A program made the position numbers and the translations under genes. The notes under the pieces were generated by a model, which made no database searches, was not told the DNA's origin, and was given only the letters and a program-made list of their open reading frames with translations. Shown here one piece after another: positions 27,401 through 34,194 of a stretch of DNA of 64,000 nt (its first letter is position 1; each line of letters opens with the position of its first letter). Source of the DNA: Sediminivirga luteola. Its GTDB lineage: Bacteria > Actinomycetota > Actinomycetes > Actinomycetales > Brevibacteriaceae. Where the stretch lies: the NCBI RefSeq assembly GCF_014639315.1, contig NZ_BMFY01000003.1:62001-126000 (forward strand). The letters run 5' to 3'.

Positions 27401-27509
27401 GCAGGCGCTGGAGGAGGGCGACTTCGCCGCCTACGGCGAGGCGCAGGAGCGCTTGAAGGACGCTGTGGAGCGGGCCGCCCGCGCCGAGGCGGCAGCCGAA
27501 GGCGAGTGA
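24438..27509 (+). CDS. UPF0182 family membrane protein
   Basis: Product of 1023 aa. Seven hydrophobic helices occupy roughly residues 25-310, including LWLTLLIVGALLGAFVIATQ, LIDTLGFVALIALIASVVM and FPVVATGVLVVLSLVALLAY. A long extracytoplasmic domain follows with family blocks TWYNQRIVYTHGFGVVA, YPYSRPEALDSITED, VKATVDAYDGSVDLYAWD and MPNQDEPSFSLTSSFIPR. The last 110 residues are Glu/Ala-rich with a helical coiled stretch. The family is nearly universal in actinobacteria and uncharacterised (Rv3193c). A ribosome-binding site (GAAAGGG) precedes the ATG. Coupling to an upstream PDZ-Lon protease gene is conserved, so the protease may process it or share its pathway. Confidence 0.94.
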   Translation: MTFPPTAGPRGGSPQAGQNRRPSPLWLTLLIVGALLGAFVIATQIYTEVQWYDQLGALSVFTTEWFTRGVLFLATAIVMAGGVWASLHFAYRNRPVYAPTTPQQENLDRYREAIEPLRKVAMFAVPAVLGLFAGLSASTQWQTVQLWLNRVPFGESDPQFGRDVGFYVFELPFYQFLIDTLGFVALIALIASVVMHYLYGGIRTGEGRGFSLTKGAQVQIGVLVAVLVIVQGLRMWFQRYAILTDSTGIVAGATYTDVNARIPALTIVAIAAGIVALLFIAAAATGRWRFPVVATGVLVVLSLVALLAYPYGIQQFRVQPSQQSMEREYIERNIEATRTAYGIDDVEVSPYQPTAAGEPGALREDAVTAASIRLLDPNLVSDSFRQLQQIRQYYGFPEQLDVDRYEINGEVQDTVIAVRELDQSGLDSATWYNQRIVYTHGFGVVAAYGNRRADDGRPVFSEAGIPPVGELGEYEPRIYFGERSPLYSIVGAPDGAPPLELDYPSDGDAQEAMAEVEVTQDGEPVQAVPEVDEDADIDESTGQVNYTYTGDGGPSVGSFFNRLAYAIKFQDEEIVLSDAINEESQILYNRNPRDRVEAVAPFLTLDGDPYPAVVDGRVKWIVDAYTTSSEYPYSRPEALDSITEDSNTQQGAVPLPTDRINYIRNSVKATVDAYDGSVDLYAWDEEDPVLQAWRQVFPGIIQDVSEMSGDLMSHVRYPEDLFKVQRSLLTQYHVTNADAFYSGQDFWTLPNDPTMSQQNAVAQPPYFLTLQMPNQDEPSFSLTSSFIPRRSAEGQTRNVLTGFLAASADAGNEPGQPSEEYGKLRLLQLPRNTSVPGPGQAQNNFNAEPSIQESLNLLRQGESDVQNGNMLTLPVAGGLLYVQPVFVRSAGETSYPVLQRVLVAFGEEIGFAPTLDEALDQVFGGDSGAQAGDAGSGGEQPEEASGEDEGTEEGAGTEDEAAAEAPASGGDDLTQALEDARQAIQDSEQALEEGDFAAYGEAQERLKDAVERAARAEAAAEGE

Positions 27510-27545
27510 GCCGCATCGCGGTGTGCTGATCGCCGAGAGCACATA

Positions 27546-27583
27546 GAGGCCGGTACCGGGGAGGGAACCCCGGTACCGGCCTC
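27546..27583. terminator. Strong hairpin terminator after the UPF0182 gene
   Basis: Perfect 16 bp stem: GAGGCCGGTACCGGGG, loop of 6 nt, CCCCGGTACCGGCCTC, then TTGG. It lies between the UPF0182 stop and the convergent TetR stop, so it can serve both directions. Confidence 0.85.
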
Positions 27584-27596
27584 TTGGCGTCGGCGC

Positions 27597-28184
27597 CTAG
27601 GCCAGGAACCAGGCGTCCAGGATCCGCCGTGCGCGCCTGGCCGTGGCGCCCCGCTCACCAGCGGGTGATCTGGCGACGCTCAGGGCGAGCATCGGGATCG
27701 CGGTGAGGAGTTCGTCAGCGGACGAACGGGGGGAGAGCTCTCCGGTAGAGATCCCTCGGGCGTGGACGTGGCCGACCAGTTCGCTCAGCTGGGCGCTCAG
27801 TGCGCCGCCTCGCTGGCGGCTCTTTGCCGAGGACACCAGCTCGATCATGGCGGCGGCCTCGGACGCTCGCGCCTCGATGCTGTCCAGCAGGGCGGTATAG
27901 GGCCGGTCTGTCGCACCGGTCCTGAGGGCGGCATCGCGCAGGTCCTGTTCGAAGACGGCGGCGGCGAGGTCCGCGCGGTCGCTGAAGTGCCGGTAGAGGC
28001 TTCCCTGGCCCACGCCGGCCCGGCGCGCGATGCGGCTCAGTGGTACGGCGGCGCCGCTGCTGGCGAACTCCGCGCGGGCCGCCTCCAGCAGGGCGCGGCG
28101 GTTCTCCGCCGCGGCGGAGGGGCCGCGGTTCGTCTTGGTTCCGTGGAGCTGCTGTGCGGGGTCGTTCTGCGGGGAAGGAGCCAT
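27597..28184 (-). CDS. TetR family regulator
   Basis: Product of 195 aa. The N-terminal helix-turn-helix spans about 28-75 (RRALLEAARAEFASSGAAVP, then IARRAGVGQGSLYRHFSDRA). The ligand-binding half is of the type seen in actinobacterial TetR proteins that act as repressors. It is divergent from an SDR gene, and a perfect palindrome lies in the 92 bp between them, so it very probably represses both itself and the SDR. The inducing ligand is unknown but may be the SDR substrate. Confidence 0.92.
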   Translation of the reverse strand: MAPSPQNDPAQQLHGTKTNRGPSAAAENRRALLEAARAEFASSGAAVPLSRIARRAGVGQGSLYRHFSDRADLAAAVFEQDLRDAALRTGATDRPYTALLDSIEARASEAAAMIELVSSAKSRQRGGALSAQLSELVGHVHARGISTGELSPRSSADELLTAIPMLALSVARSPAGERGATARRARRILDAWFLA

Positions 28185-28199
28185 AGCGGTATCCTAGAC

Positions 28200-28223
28200 C
28201 TACCGGACAGTAGTGTCCGGTAG
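28200..28223. promoter_or_regulatory. Operator palindrome for the TetR regulator
   Basis: CTACCGGACA, 4 nt centre (GTAG), then TGTCCGGTAG: a perfect 10+10 inverted repeat midway between the divergent tetR and SDR start codons. Confidence 0.8.
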
Positions 28224-28276
28224 GGGCGGCGCCTCGCCGTTCCTGACGGCGCCGCGGGCGCGGGGAGGAGTACGGC

Positions 28277-29065
28277 ATGGAACTCAAGGACAAGGTCTTC
28301 GCGGTCACTGGCGCTGGCGCCGGCATCGGCCGGGCGACTGCGCTCGAGCTGATCGCACGCGGGTCGAAGGTGGCAGCGGTAGACCTCAGCGAGGAGGGAC
28401 TCCGGGGTACCGAGCGACTGGCCGGCGGTACCCTCTCCGTTCACCCCCTCGACATCACCGACCGCGACGCCGTGCTCGCGCTGCCGGATCAGGTGATCGC
28501 GGCGCACGGGCAGATCGACGGCCTGGTGAACATCGCGGGGATCATCCAGCCGTTCGTGCACCTGAAGGATCTCGAGTTCGAGCGGATCGAACGGGTGATG
28601 GACGTGAACTTCTGGGGGACCGTCAACACCGTCAAGGCGTTCCTGCCCGGACTGCTGACGCGCCCCGAGGCCAGCCTGGTCAACGTCTCCAGCATGGGGG
28701 CGATTCTGCCGGTGCCCGGCCAGACCGCCTACGGCGCGTCGAAAGCCGCCGTCCGGCTGCTGACGGAGGGCCTGTACGCCGAACTCCAGGGCACGGGGGT
28801 GCATGTCACGGAGGTCTTCCCCGGTGCGGTCGGCACCGAGATCACCAAGAACTCCGGCGTGGAACTGGCCGGAGCAGGCAGGGGCGAGGCTGCCGCCAAG
28901 ACGACCTCCCCGGCGGAGGCGGCACGGGTCATCGCCGATGCCATCGCGCAGAACCGGTTCCGGGTTCACATCGGCAAGGACGCGAAGCTCTTCGACCGGC
29001 TCAGCAGGCTGATCCCGCAACGGGCGATCCGGATGATCGCCGAGCGGATGAAAGACATCGCCTGA
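28277..29065 (+). CDS. Short-chain dehydrogenase/reductase (SDR)
   Basis: NAD(P)-dependent oxidoreductase of 262 aa. The coenzyme motif TGAGAGIG (residues 11-18), NIAG (about 90), the catalytic Ser in VNVSSMGAIL (about 140) and YGASK (about 155-159) are all present. The substrate is unknown. The ribosome-binding site GGGGAGGAG precedes the ATG. It is divergent from the TetR regulator that likely controls it; the next gene downstream is a second tetR on the same strand. Confidence 0.93.
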   Translation: MELKDKVFAVTGAGAGIGRATALELIARGSKVAAVDLSEEGLRGTERLAGGTLSVHPLDITDRDAVLALPDQVIAAHGQIDGLVNIAGIIQPFVHLKDLEFERIERVMDVNFWGTVNTVKAFLPGLLTRPEASLVNVSSMGAILPVPGQTAYGASKAAVRLLTEGLYAELQGTGVHVTEVFPGAVGTEITKNSGVELAGAGRGEAAAKTTSPAEAARVIADAIAQNRFRVHIGKDAKLFDRLSRLIPQRAIRMIAERMKDIA

Positions 29066-29092
29066 CGGCACTTGCCCTTGAGATGGCGGCGG

Positions 29093-29098
29093 TATAGT
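29093..29098 (+). promoter_or_regulatory. -10 box (TATAGT) of the second tetR gene
   Basis: TATAGT lies 5 bp before the operator palindrome, so bound repressor would cover the transcription start. The nearest -35-like sequence, TTGCCC at 29072, has a short 15 nt spacer. Confidence 0.45.
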
Positions 29099-29102
29099 CT
29101 TC

Positions 29103-29122
29103 TAGGTAGACCGGTCTACCTA
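29103..29122. promoter_or_regulatory. Operator palindrome of the second TetR regulator
   Basis: Perfect palindrome of 20 bp with no spacer, each half being TAGGTAGACC or its complement GGTCTACCTA. It starts 35 bp before the tetR ATG at 29138, overlapping the expected transcription start. TAGACCGGTCTA-type cores are typical of TetR autoregulation. Confidence 0.8.
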
Positions 29123-29137
29123 CTCTGAAGGTTCGCT

Positions 29138-29737
29138 ATGGCTCCATCTACCGCCCGTCCCGCCCGCGCTCGTCTGCTGGAGGCGGCCTCCAGGCTGTTC
29201 TATGCGCACGGAATGAACGCCACCGGCATCGACGCGGTCGTCGCGGAGGCGGACGTGGCGAAGAAGAGCCTCTACAACAACTTCTCCTCCAAGGAGGAGC
29301 TCATGCTGGCCTATATCGAGGCCCGGCATGAGGAGTGGCTTCAGCTCTACCGGGAACGTGAAGAGCTGGCGAGTTCGGCCACCGCCCGCGTGCTGGCGGT
29401 CTTCGACGCGTACATCGACCATGCCTCCCAGGCGTACGAGCACGGATTCCGGGGGTGCGGCCTGCTGAACGCCGCAGCGGAGCTTCCCGCCGGTGCCGCC
29501 GGCAGGACCGCGGTCAGGCAGCACAAGGAGCAGGTGGAGGCGATCCTCGCCGAGCACCTGCGGAGCCTGACCGCGGAAGCGGACGAGGGTGAGCGCGTCG
29601 CCGTGGCGACCGCGGAGCATCTGTCGTTCCTGCTCGAAGGCGCGATCAGCCGCGCCGGGCTGGAAGGCGGCCCGGACCGGCTCAGGCATGCGCGCGCCCT
29701 GGCTGCATCTCTGCTGGAGACGCTCGCAGCGCGCTGA
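29138..29737 (+). CDS. TetR family regulator
   Basis: Product of 199 aa. The helix-turn-helix spans about 12-57 (RLLEAASRLFYAHGMNATGI, VAEADVAKKSLYNNFSSKEE). The C-terminal half contains a GFRGCGLLNAAAEL block common in TetR proteins that regulate small oxidoreductases or redox functions. A ribosome-binding site (GAAGG) precedes the ATG. The palindrome at its promoter argues for autoregulation. The HAD-type hydrolase downstream may belong to the same unit. Confidence 0.92.
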   Translation: MAPSTARPARARLLEAASRLFYAHGMNATGIDAVVAEADVAKKSLYNNFSSKEELMLAYIEARHEEWLQLYREREELASSATARVLAVFDAYIDHASQAYEHGFRGCGLLNAAAELPAGAAGRTAVRQHKEQVEAILAEHLRSLTAEADEGERVAVATAEHLSFLLEGAISRAGLEGGPDRLRHARALAASLLETLAAR

Positions 29738-29786
29738 TGCTGGGCCCCACGACGTGACCACTCACTCGCCAGCCAGCCCGCTTGTC

Positions 29787-29813
29787 CATGCCGTCATCCA
29801 GGCATGCCGTCAT
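29787..29813 (+). repeat. Short direct repeat before the HAD hydrolase
   Basis: CATGCCGTCAT occurs twice with a 16 bp period (29787-29797 and 29803-29813), just before the ribosome-binding site GAGAGGAA of the next gene. Function unknown. Confidence 0.5.
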
Positions 29814-29829
29814 CGAGAGGAATCACCCC

Positions 29830-30555
29830 ATGAAAGACCTCACCGAGTACAGAGTCCTGAGCTTCGACTGCTACGGCACGCTGATCGACTGGGAGTCCGG
29901 CATCGCCGCCGTGCTCGAGCCGTGGGCGGAGGAGGCGGGTCTGGCGCTCGACCGCGAGCAGCTGCTCCTGGCCTACGCCGGTAACGAAGCGGACGTTGCC
30001 CGGGAGCGGCCGGCGGCGCTCTACCCTCGGGTCCTCGCAGAGGCTTTCACCCGCACGGGCAGGGACCTCGGCACGCCGGTGAGCGAGTCGTGGGCCGCGC
30101 GCCTGGCCGCCTCGTTGCCGGAATGGCCCGCCTTCCCGGACTCCGCCGCGGCGCTCGAGGTGCTGGCGCGCCACTACGACCTCGTCATCCTCTCCAATGT
30201 GCACCGGGAGGGGTTCGCGGCCAGCAACCGGCATCTGCACGGTCGCTTCGCTGCGATCATCACAGCCGAGGACGTGGGCGCGTACAAGCCCGCCGGCGCG
30301 CACTTCGACGCCCTCCACGCATGGCTGGACGAGCGCGGAACCGGCCGCGGCGATCTCCTGCACGTGGCGCAGAGCCTGTTCCACGATCACGTGCCCGCCC
30401 GCACCTTCGGCCTGGACTCGGTCTGGATCAACCGCCGGCACGACCGGCCCGGCTGGGGTGCGACGCCCGAGCCGGACGGTGCGTGGACGTACGATGCGGA
30501 GTTCCGCTCGATGGAGGAACTCGCCCGCGCTGTCACCGAAGCGTTCGGGGACTGA
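29830..30555 (+). CDS. Haloacid dehalogenase-type (HAD) hydrolase
   Basis: Product of 241 aa of the HAD superfamily, haloacid dehalogenase type II subgroup. Motif I is SFDCYGTLIDWE (nucleophile Asp in residues 9-20), motif II VILSNVHREG (about 118-127), motif III YKPAGAHFDA (about 152) and motif IV VAQSLFHDHVPART (about 180-193). It may dehalogenate 2-haloacids or hydrolyse small phosphate esters; the sequence alone does not decide. The ATG at 29830 has GAGAGGAA 8 nt upstream. Confidence 0.9.
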   Translation: MKDLTEYRVLSFDCYGTLIDWESGIAAVLEPWAEEAGLALDREQLLLAYAGNEADVARERPAALYPRVLAEAFTRTGRDLGTPVSESWAARLAASLPEWPAFPDSAAALEVLARHYDLVILSNVHREGFAASNRHLHGRFAAIITAEDVGAYKPAGAHFDALHAWLDERGTGRGDLLHVAQSLFHDHVPARTFGLDSVWINRRHDRPGWGATPEPDGAWTYDAEFRSMEELARAVTEAFGD

Positions 30556-30556
30556 G

Positions 30557-30584
30557 CCCGCGCCGGGGGGACCGCCGGCGCGGG
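30557..30584 (+). terminator. Hairpin terminator after the HAD hydrolase
   Basis: CCCGCGCCGG, 8 nt loop, CCGGCGCGGG, followed by ATTCTCCTT, starting 2 bp after the stop codon. Confidence 0.75.
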
Positions 30585-30737
30585 ATTCTCCTTACTGGCC
30601 TTGCGAAACCGGCGGATTCTGGCATGCTTCGGAGACCGGAATGATCCTATCGTGGGAGGTACCAGCGCGAAGGGCCCGTTGAGGGGCCGATCGCTCACGG
30701 TAGTCAGCCACCGTTCGTCCGGAAAGTTTGGCCCCCC

Positions 30738-31205
30738 ATGACTCATGCTTCGTCCGTCCTCGTCCGCCCGCTCGACCTCGCCGATGAGACGCGGTGGCGC
30801 GACCTCTTCCGTCAGTACCGCGAGTTCTACCGCCTGCCGGAGGACGAGGACGTGGTCTCCCGCGTCTGGGGCTGGCTCATGGACCCGCGGCACGAGTGCT
30901 GTGCGCTGGTGGCCGAGACCGCCGGAGACGGCATCGTGGCGCTCGGCCACTACCGCCGGTTCGCGCGTCCCTCCACCGGCACCGTCGGCATCTGGCTCGA
31001 CGACCTGTTCACCAGCCCGGAAGCACGGGGCAGGGGTGCCGCGCGGGCCCTCATCGGCCGGCTGGCGGAGATCGCCGGAGCGGAGGGCCGCTCCGTGGTG
31101 CGATGGATCACCGCGGAGGACAACCATCGGGCCCAGGCGCTCTACGACACCGTGGCCACCCGCACCAGCTGGGTCACCTACGATGCCGCCCCGGTGCACG
31201 GATGA
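30738..31205 (+). CDS. GNAT family N-acetyltransferase
   Basis: Product of 155 aa of the acetyl-CoA-dependent GNAT fold. Motif A is LDDLFTSPEARGRGAARALI (about 91-110), with the acetyl-CoA pyrophosphate-binding RGRGAA. ITAEDNHRAQALYDTVA (about 124-140) is motif B. The acceptor substrate is unknown. It overlaps the next GNAT region by 4 bp if that gene starts at 31202. No strong ribosome-binding site is seen. Confidence 0.9.
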   Translation: MTHASSVLVRPLDLADETRWRDLFRQYREFYRLPEDEDVVSRVWGWLMDPRHECCALVAETAGDGIVALGHYRRFARPSTGTVGIWLDDLFTSPEARGRGAARALIGRLAEIAGAEGRSVVRWITAEDNHRAQALYDTVATRTSWVTYDAAPVHG

Positions 31206-31225
31206 CCCGCCGGGACGGAGACGAG

Positions 31226-31960
31226 ATGCCCAGGCAGAACGCGTTCGGCCAGCCCGTCGGCATTCCGGTCCCGGACTGGGAGCCCGCGAAACCGCCCGGA
31301 GCGCAGCGTCTAGCCGGGCGCTATGGCGCGCTGGAACCGCTCGACCCCGCCCGGCATGCGGCGGAACTCTATGCCGCTTATGCAGCCGCCCCGGACGGGC
31401 GGGACTGGACGTATATGCCGGTCGGACCGTTCGCCGACGAAGAGTCCTATCGCGGCTGGGCCGACGAGGCTGCCAAGAGTCGCGACCCCAGGCACTACGC
31501 GGTCATCGACGGGGCAACGGGACGTCCCCTCGGGACGCTCGCGCTGATGCGCCAGGATCCGGCCAACGGCGTCATCGAAGTGGGGTCCGTGGCGTACTCC
31601 CGTGCGCTGCAGCGCACTCCGCTTGCCACTGAAGCGCAGTTCCTGCTCATGCGGTATGCCTTCGACGAGCTCGGGTACCGGCGGTACGAGTGGAAGTGCG
31701 ACAGTCTCAACCAGCCGTCCCGCCGCGCCGCGCAGCGGCTCGGTTTCAGCTACGAGGGCACCTTCCGGCAGGCCGTGGTGTACAAGGGGCGCAACCGTGA
31801 CACCGCGTGGTTCTCACTCACCGACAGGGAGTGGCCGCAAGTGAGGGAGCGGATCCGGGCATGGCTGGCGCCGTCGAACTTCGGCGCCGAGGGACGCCAG
31901 CGGCATTCCCTCCGGGCCGGTCCCGCACTGCCGGTGGACGAGACCGCTGCCGGAAGGTGA
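31226..31960 (+). CDS. GNAT family acetyltransferase, RimJ/RimL-like
   Basis: Product of 244 aa. It follows the RimJ/RimL-type GNAT pattern, with YAVIDGATGRPLGTLALMR, IEVGSVAYSRALQRTPLATE and the acetyl-CoA/acceptor block YRRYEWKCDSLNQPSRRAAQ followed by RLGFSYEGTFR. Related proteins acetylate N-termini or small amines. I chose the ATG at 31226 because GGAG lies 5 nt upstream. The alternative ATG at 31202 overlaps the previous stop codon as ATGA and would add 8 residues. Confidence 0.88.
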   Translation: MPRQNAFGQPVGIPVPDWEPAKPPGAQRLAGRYGALEPLDPARHAAELYAAYAAAPDGRDWTYMPVGPFADEESYRGWADEAAKSRDPRHYAVIDGATGRPLGTLALMRQDPANGVIEVGSVAYSRALQRTPLATEAQFLLMRYAFDELGYRRYEWKCDSLNQPSRRAAQRLGFSYEGTFRQAVVYKGRNRDTAWFSLTDREWPQVRERIRAWLAPSNFGAEGRQRHSLRAGPALPVDETAAGR

Positions 31961-31974
31961 CGTGCCGTAGCGTG

Positions 31975-32003
31975 TTCGCCGCGCGGAACTTCGCCGCGCG
32001 GAA
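31975..32003 (+). repeat. Tandem 14-mer
   Basis: TTCGCCGCGCGGAA occurs twice with a 15 bp period in the gap between the GNAT gene and the fructose PTS gene. Each copy is itself nearly palindromic. Confidence 0.5.
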
Positions 32004-32042
32004 GGCCTCGGCTTTGTCGGCCGGCGGCCAAGCGGAGCACGA

Positions 32043-32073
32043 CGTGCCCCGGTCGCCAGGTGACCGGGGCACG
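32043..32073. terminator. Bidirectional hairpin between GNAT and fruA
   Basis: CGTGCCCCGGTC, 7 nt loop, GACCGGGGCACG: a perfect 12 bp stem between two convergent genes. Confidence 0.8.
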
Positions 32074-32079
32074 CGTTCG

Positions 32080-34194
32080 TCACGCCGCGGCGACTGTTTC
32101 CGCCGGCGCGGCGCGACCTGGCCGCGGGGTCTTGCGGGCCCAGCGCTTGAGTGCGATCACGCTGAGCGCGGTGACCGCGGACCCGGCGATCACGGCCAGC
32201 AGGAACAACCCGAAGTTGTCGATGGCGAATCCCACGAAGACGCCGCCGTGCGGGGCATAGGACGTCACGCCGAAGGCCATGCTGAGCGCGCCGGTGACCG
32301 CGCCGCCCAGCATGGAGGCCGGGAGCACCCGCAGCGGATCGGCCGCGGCGAAGGGAATGGCGCCCTCTGAGATGAAGGCGGCACCCAGCAGCACCGCGGT
32401 CTTGCCGTTCTCCCGCTCCGCCACGGTGAACAGGCTCCGGTCCAGGAAGGTGGCCAGGGCAAGTCCCAGCGGCGGGACCATTCCCGCGGCCATCACGGTC
32501 GCCATGATCATCAGCGGGCCGGTGTTGTCCGCTGCCACGGCGGCGGAGACGCCCGCCACGGCGAACGAGTAGGCGACCTTGTTGACCGGACCGCCCAGAT
32601 CGAAGCACATCATCAGACCCAGGACGATGCCCAGGACGACGGCCGCGGACCCGGTCATACCCGCCAGCCAGCCTTCGAGGGCCGCGGTCAGCTGCGCGAT
32701 CGGCCCGCCCAGGACGAGCATCATCAGGCCGGCGGCGACGATGGTGCCCAGCAGCGGGATGATCACCACCGGCATCAGGCCTGCCAGCCAACGGGGGACG
32801 TCCAGGCGGCGCAGCCAGTACGCCACCGCGCCGGCCAGGACACCGCCGACGATGCCGCCGATGAATCCCGCGTCCATGGACAGCGCCACCGCACCGGCGG
32901 TGAAACCGGGAGCGATGCCGGGACGATCGGCCATGCCGAAGGCGATGTAACCGGCCAGCGCAGGCACCAGGAAGCCCATCGCCGCGCCGCCGATGGTGAA
33001 GAACACGGCGCCCAGGTAGGCGCCCAGCGCGCCCCAGCCGTGGAAGTCCGCGGGGAGATCGGCGGTGGTGGGCAGGTTCCACAGAGTGTTGCCGTAGGCG
33101 ATATCGTCCGCGACGTCGGTGATGTTGTAACCGCCGAGGAGGAAACCGAGGGCGATCAGCAGGCCGCCGGCGGCGACGAAGGGGATCATGTAGCTCACGC
33201 CGGTCATCAACACCCGCTGGGTCTTGCGGCCGAAGCTCTCACCCTCCTCCGCCTGACCGCCCTCGCCCGGTCCCTCATCGGCGGAGACGAGGGGCGCGGC
33301 CGGATCGGAAGCGGCGGCCAGGGCTTGGTCGATCAGCGTTCCGGGTTCGTCGATGCCGCGTTTGACCCGCACCGCGACGACGGGCTTGCCGGCGAAGCGG
33401 TGCTTCTCGCGGACATCGACGTCCACCGCGAAGATGACCGCCTCCGCCTCGGCGATGGCGGCGGGGGACAGCGGCGTGGAGCCCGCCGATCCCTGCGTCT
33501 CCACCTGCAGCGCGACGCCGCGTTCCTGCGCTGCCTGGGCGAGGGCATCGGCGGCCATATAGGTGTGGGCGATGCCGGTGGGGCAGGCGGTGACGGCGAC
33601 CAGCTTCCGCACAGCGCTGCCCGCATCGCCGGCATTGCCTCCGTCGTCCGGGGCGTCCTGGTGGCCCGACGTGCCGGCTCGCGTGTGAGCATCCTGGCCG
33701 GTCTGGGACTCCGGCTCCGCTGGCTGGTTCGCTGCCGTCGGTTCCGCCGGGGCCACCGCCGCGGATACCAGATCGACCACCTGCTGGGCGCTGCCGGCCC
33801 TCCGCAGTGACTCGGTGAAGTCCTTTTTCATCAGGGATTGCGCCAGGGCGGAGAGGATCGCCAGGTGCGCTTTGTCGGCGCCCTCGGGTGCGGCGATGAA
33901 GAACACCAGATCGGCCGGGCCGTCCTTGGCGCCGAAGTCCACCGGTCCGGCCAGCCGCGCGAATCCGAGGGTCGCCTCGGTGACGGCTGAGGTGCGGCAG
34001 TGGGGGATGGCCAGGCCCCCGGGCATGCCGGTGCTGGAGGTCTGTTCCCGGGCCCAGGCGTCCTCGGCGAGGGCATCAGGGTCCTGGGTGCGGCCGGCAT
34101 CGGCGATCAGCTGGGCGAGAGCCTGGATCACCTCGCGCGGCTGCTGCGCGGACAGCGAGTCCAGGCTGACGAGATCAGTGGTGATGATGCTCAT
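32080..34194 (-). CDS. fruA: Fructose PTS permease, fused IIA-IIB-IIC
   Basis: Enzyme II of 704 aa that imports fructose while phosphorylating it to fructose-1-phosphate. IIA spans residues 1-150, with the phospho-His in GLAIPHCRTSAV (His65). A Gln/Pro/Asp-rich linker follows. IIB (about 195-300) carries the phospho-Cys in VTACPTGIAHTYMAA (about 205). IIC (about 335-690) has the multi-helix permease with GFTAGAVALSMDAGFIGGI, the GGPVNKVAYSF block and GAIPFAAADPLRVLP. It is the third gene of the minus-strand operon deoR-fruK-fruA. The start ATG lies 20 bp inside the 3' end of fruK, so translation is coupled. Confidence 0.96.
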   Translation of the reverse strand: MSIITTDLVSLDSLSAQQPREVIQALAQLIADAGRTQDPDALAEDAWAREQTSSTGMPGGLAIPHCRTSAVTEATLGFARLAGPVDFGAKDGPADLVFFIAAPEGADKAHLAILSALAQSLMKKDFTESLRRAGSAQQVVDLVSAAVAPAEPTAANQPAEPESQTGQDAHTRAGTSGHQDAPDDGGNAGDAGSAVRKLVAVTACPTGIAHTYMAADALAQAAQERGVALQVETQGSAGSTPLSPAAIAEAEAVIFAVDVDVREKHRFAGKPVVAVRVKRGIDEPGTLIDQALAAASDPAAPLVSADEGPGEGGQAEEGESFGRKTQRVLMTGVSYMIPFVAAGGLLIALGFLLGGYNITDVADDIAYGNTLWNLPTTADLPADFHGWGALGAYLGAVFFTIGGAAMGFLVPALAGYIAFGMADRPGIAPGFTAGAVALSMDAGFIGGIVGGVLAGAVAYWLRRLDVPRWLAGLMPVVIIPLLGTIVAAGLMMLVLGGPIAQLTAALEGWLAGMTGSAAVVLGIVLGLMMCFDLGGPVNKVAYSFAVAGVSAAVAADNTGPLMIMATVMAAGMVPPLGLALATFLDRSLFTVAERENGKTAVLLGAAFISEGAIPFAAADPLRVLPASMLGGAVTGALSMAFGVTSYAPHGGVFVGFAIDNFGLFLLAVIAGSAVTALSVIALKRWARKTPRPGRAAPAETVAAA

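Noticed and set aside
24267-27542. 1091-residue minus-strand open frame opposite the UPF0182 gene.
   Set aside because: Antisense shadow; the sense strand encodes an unmistakable UPF0182 protein.
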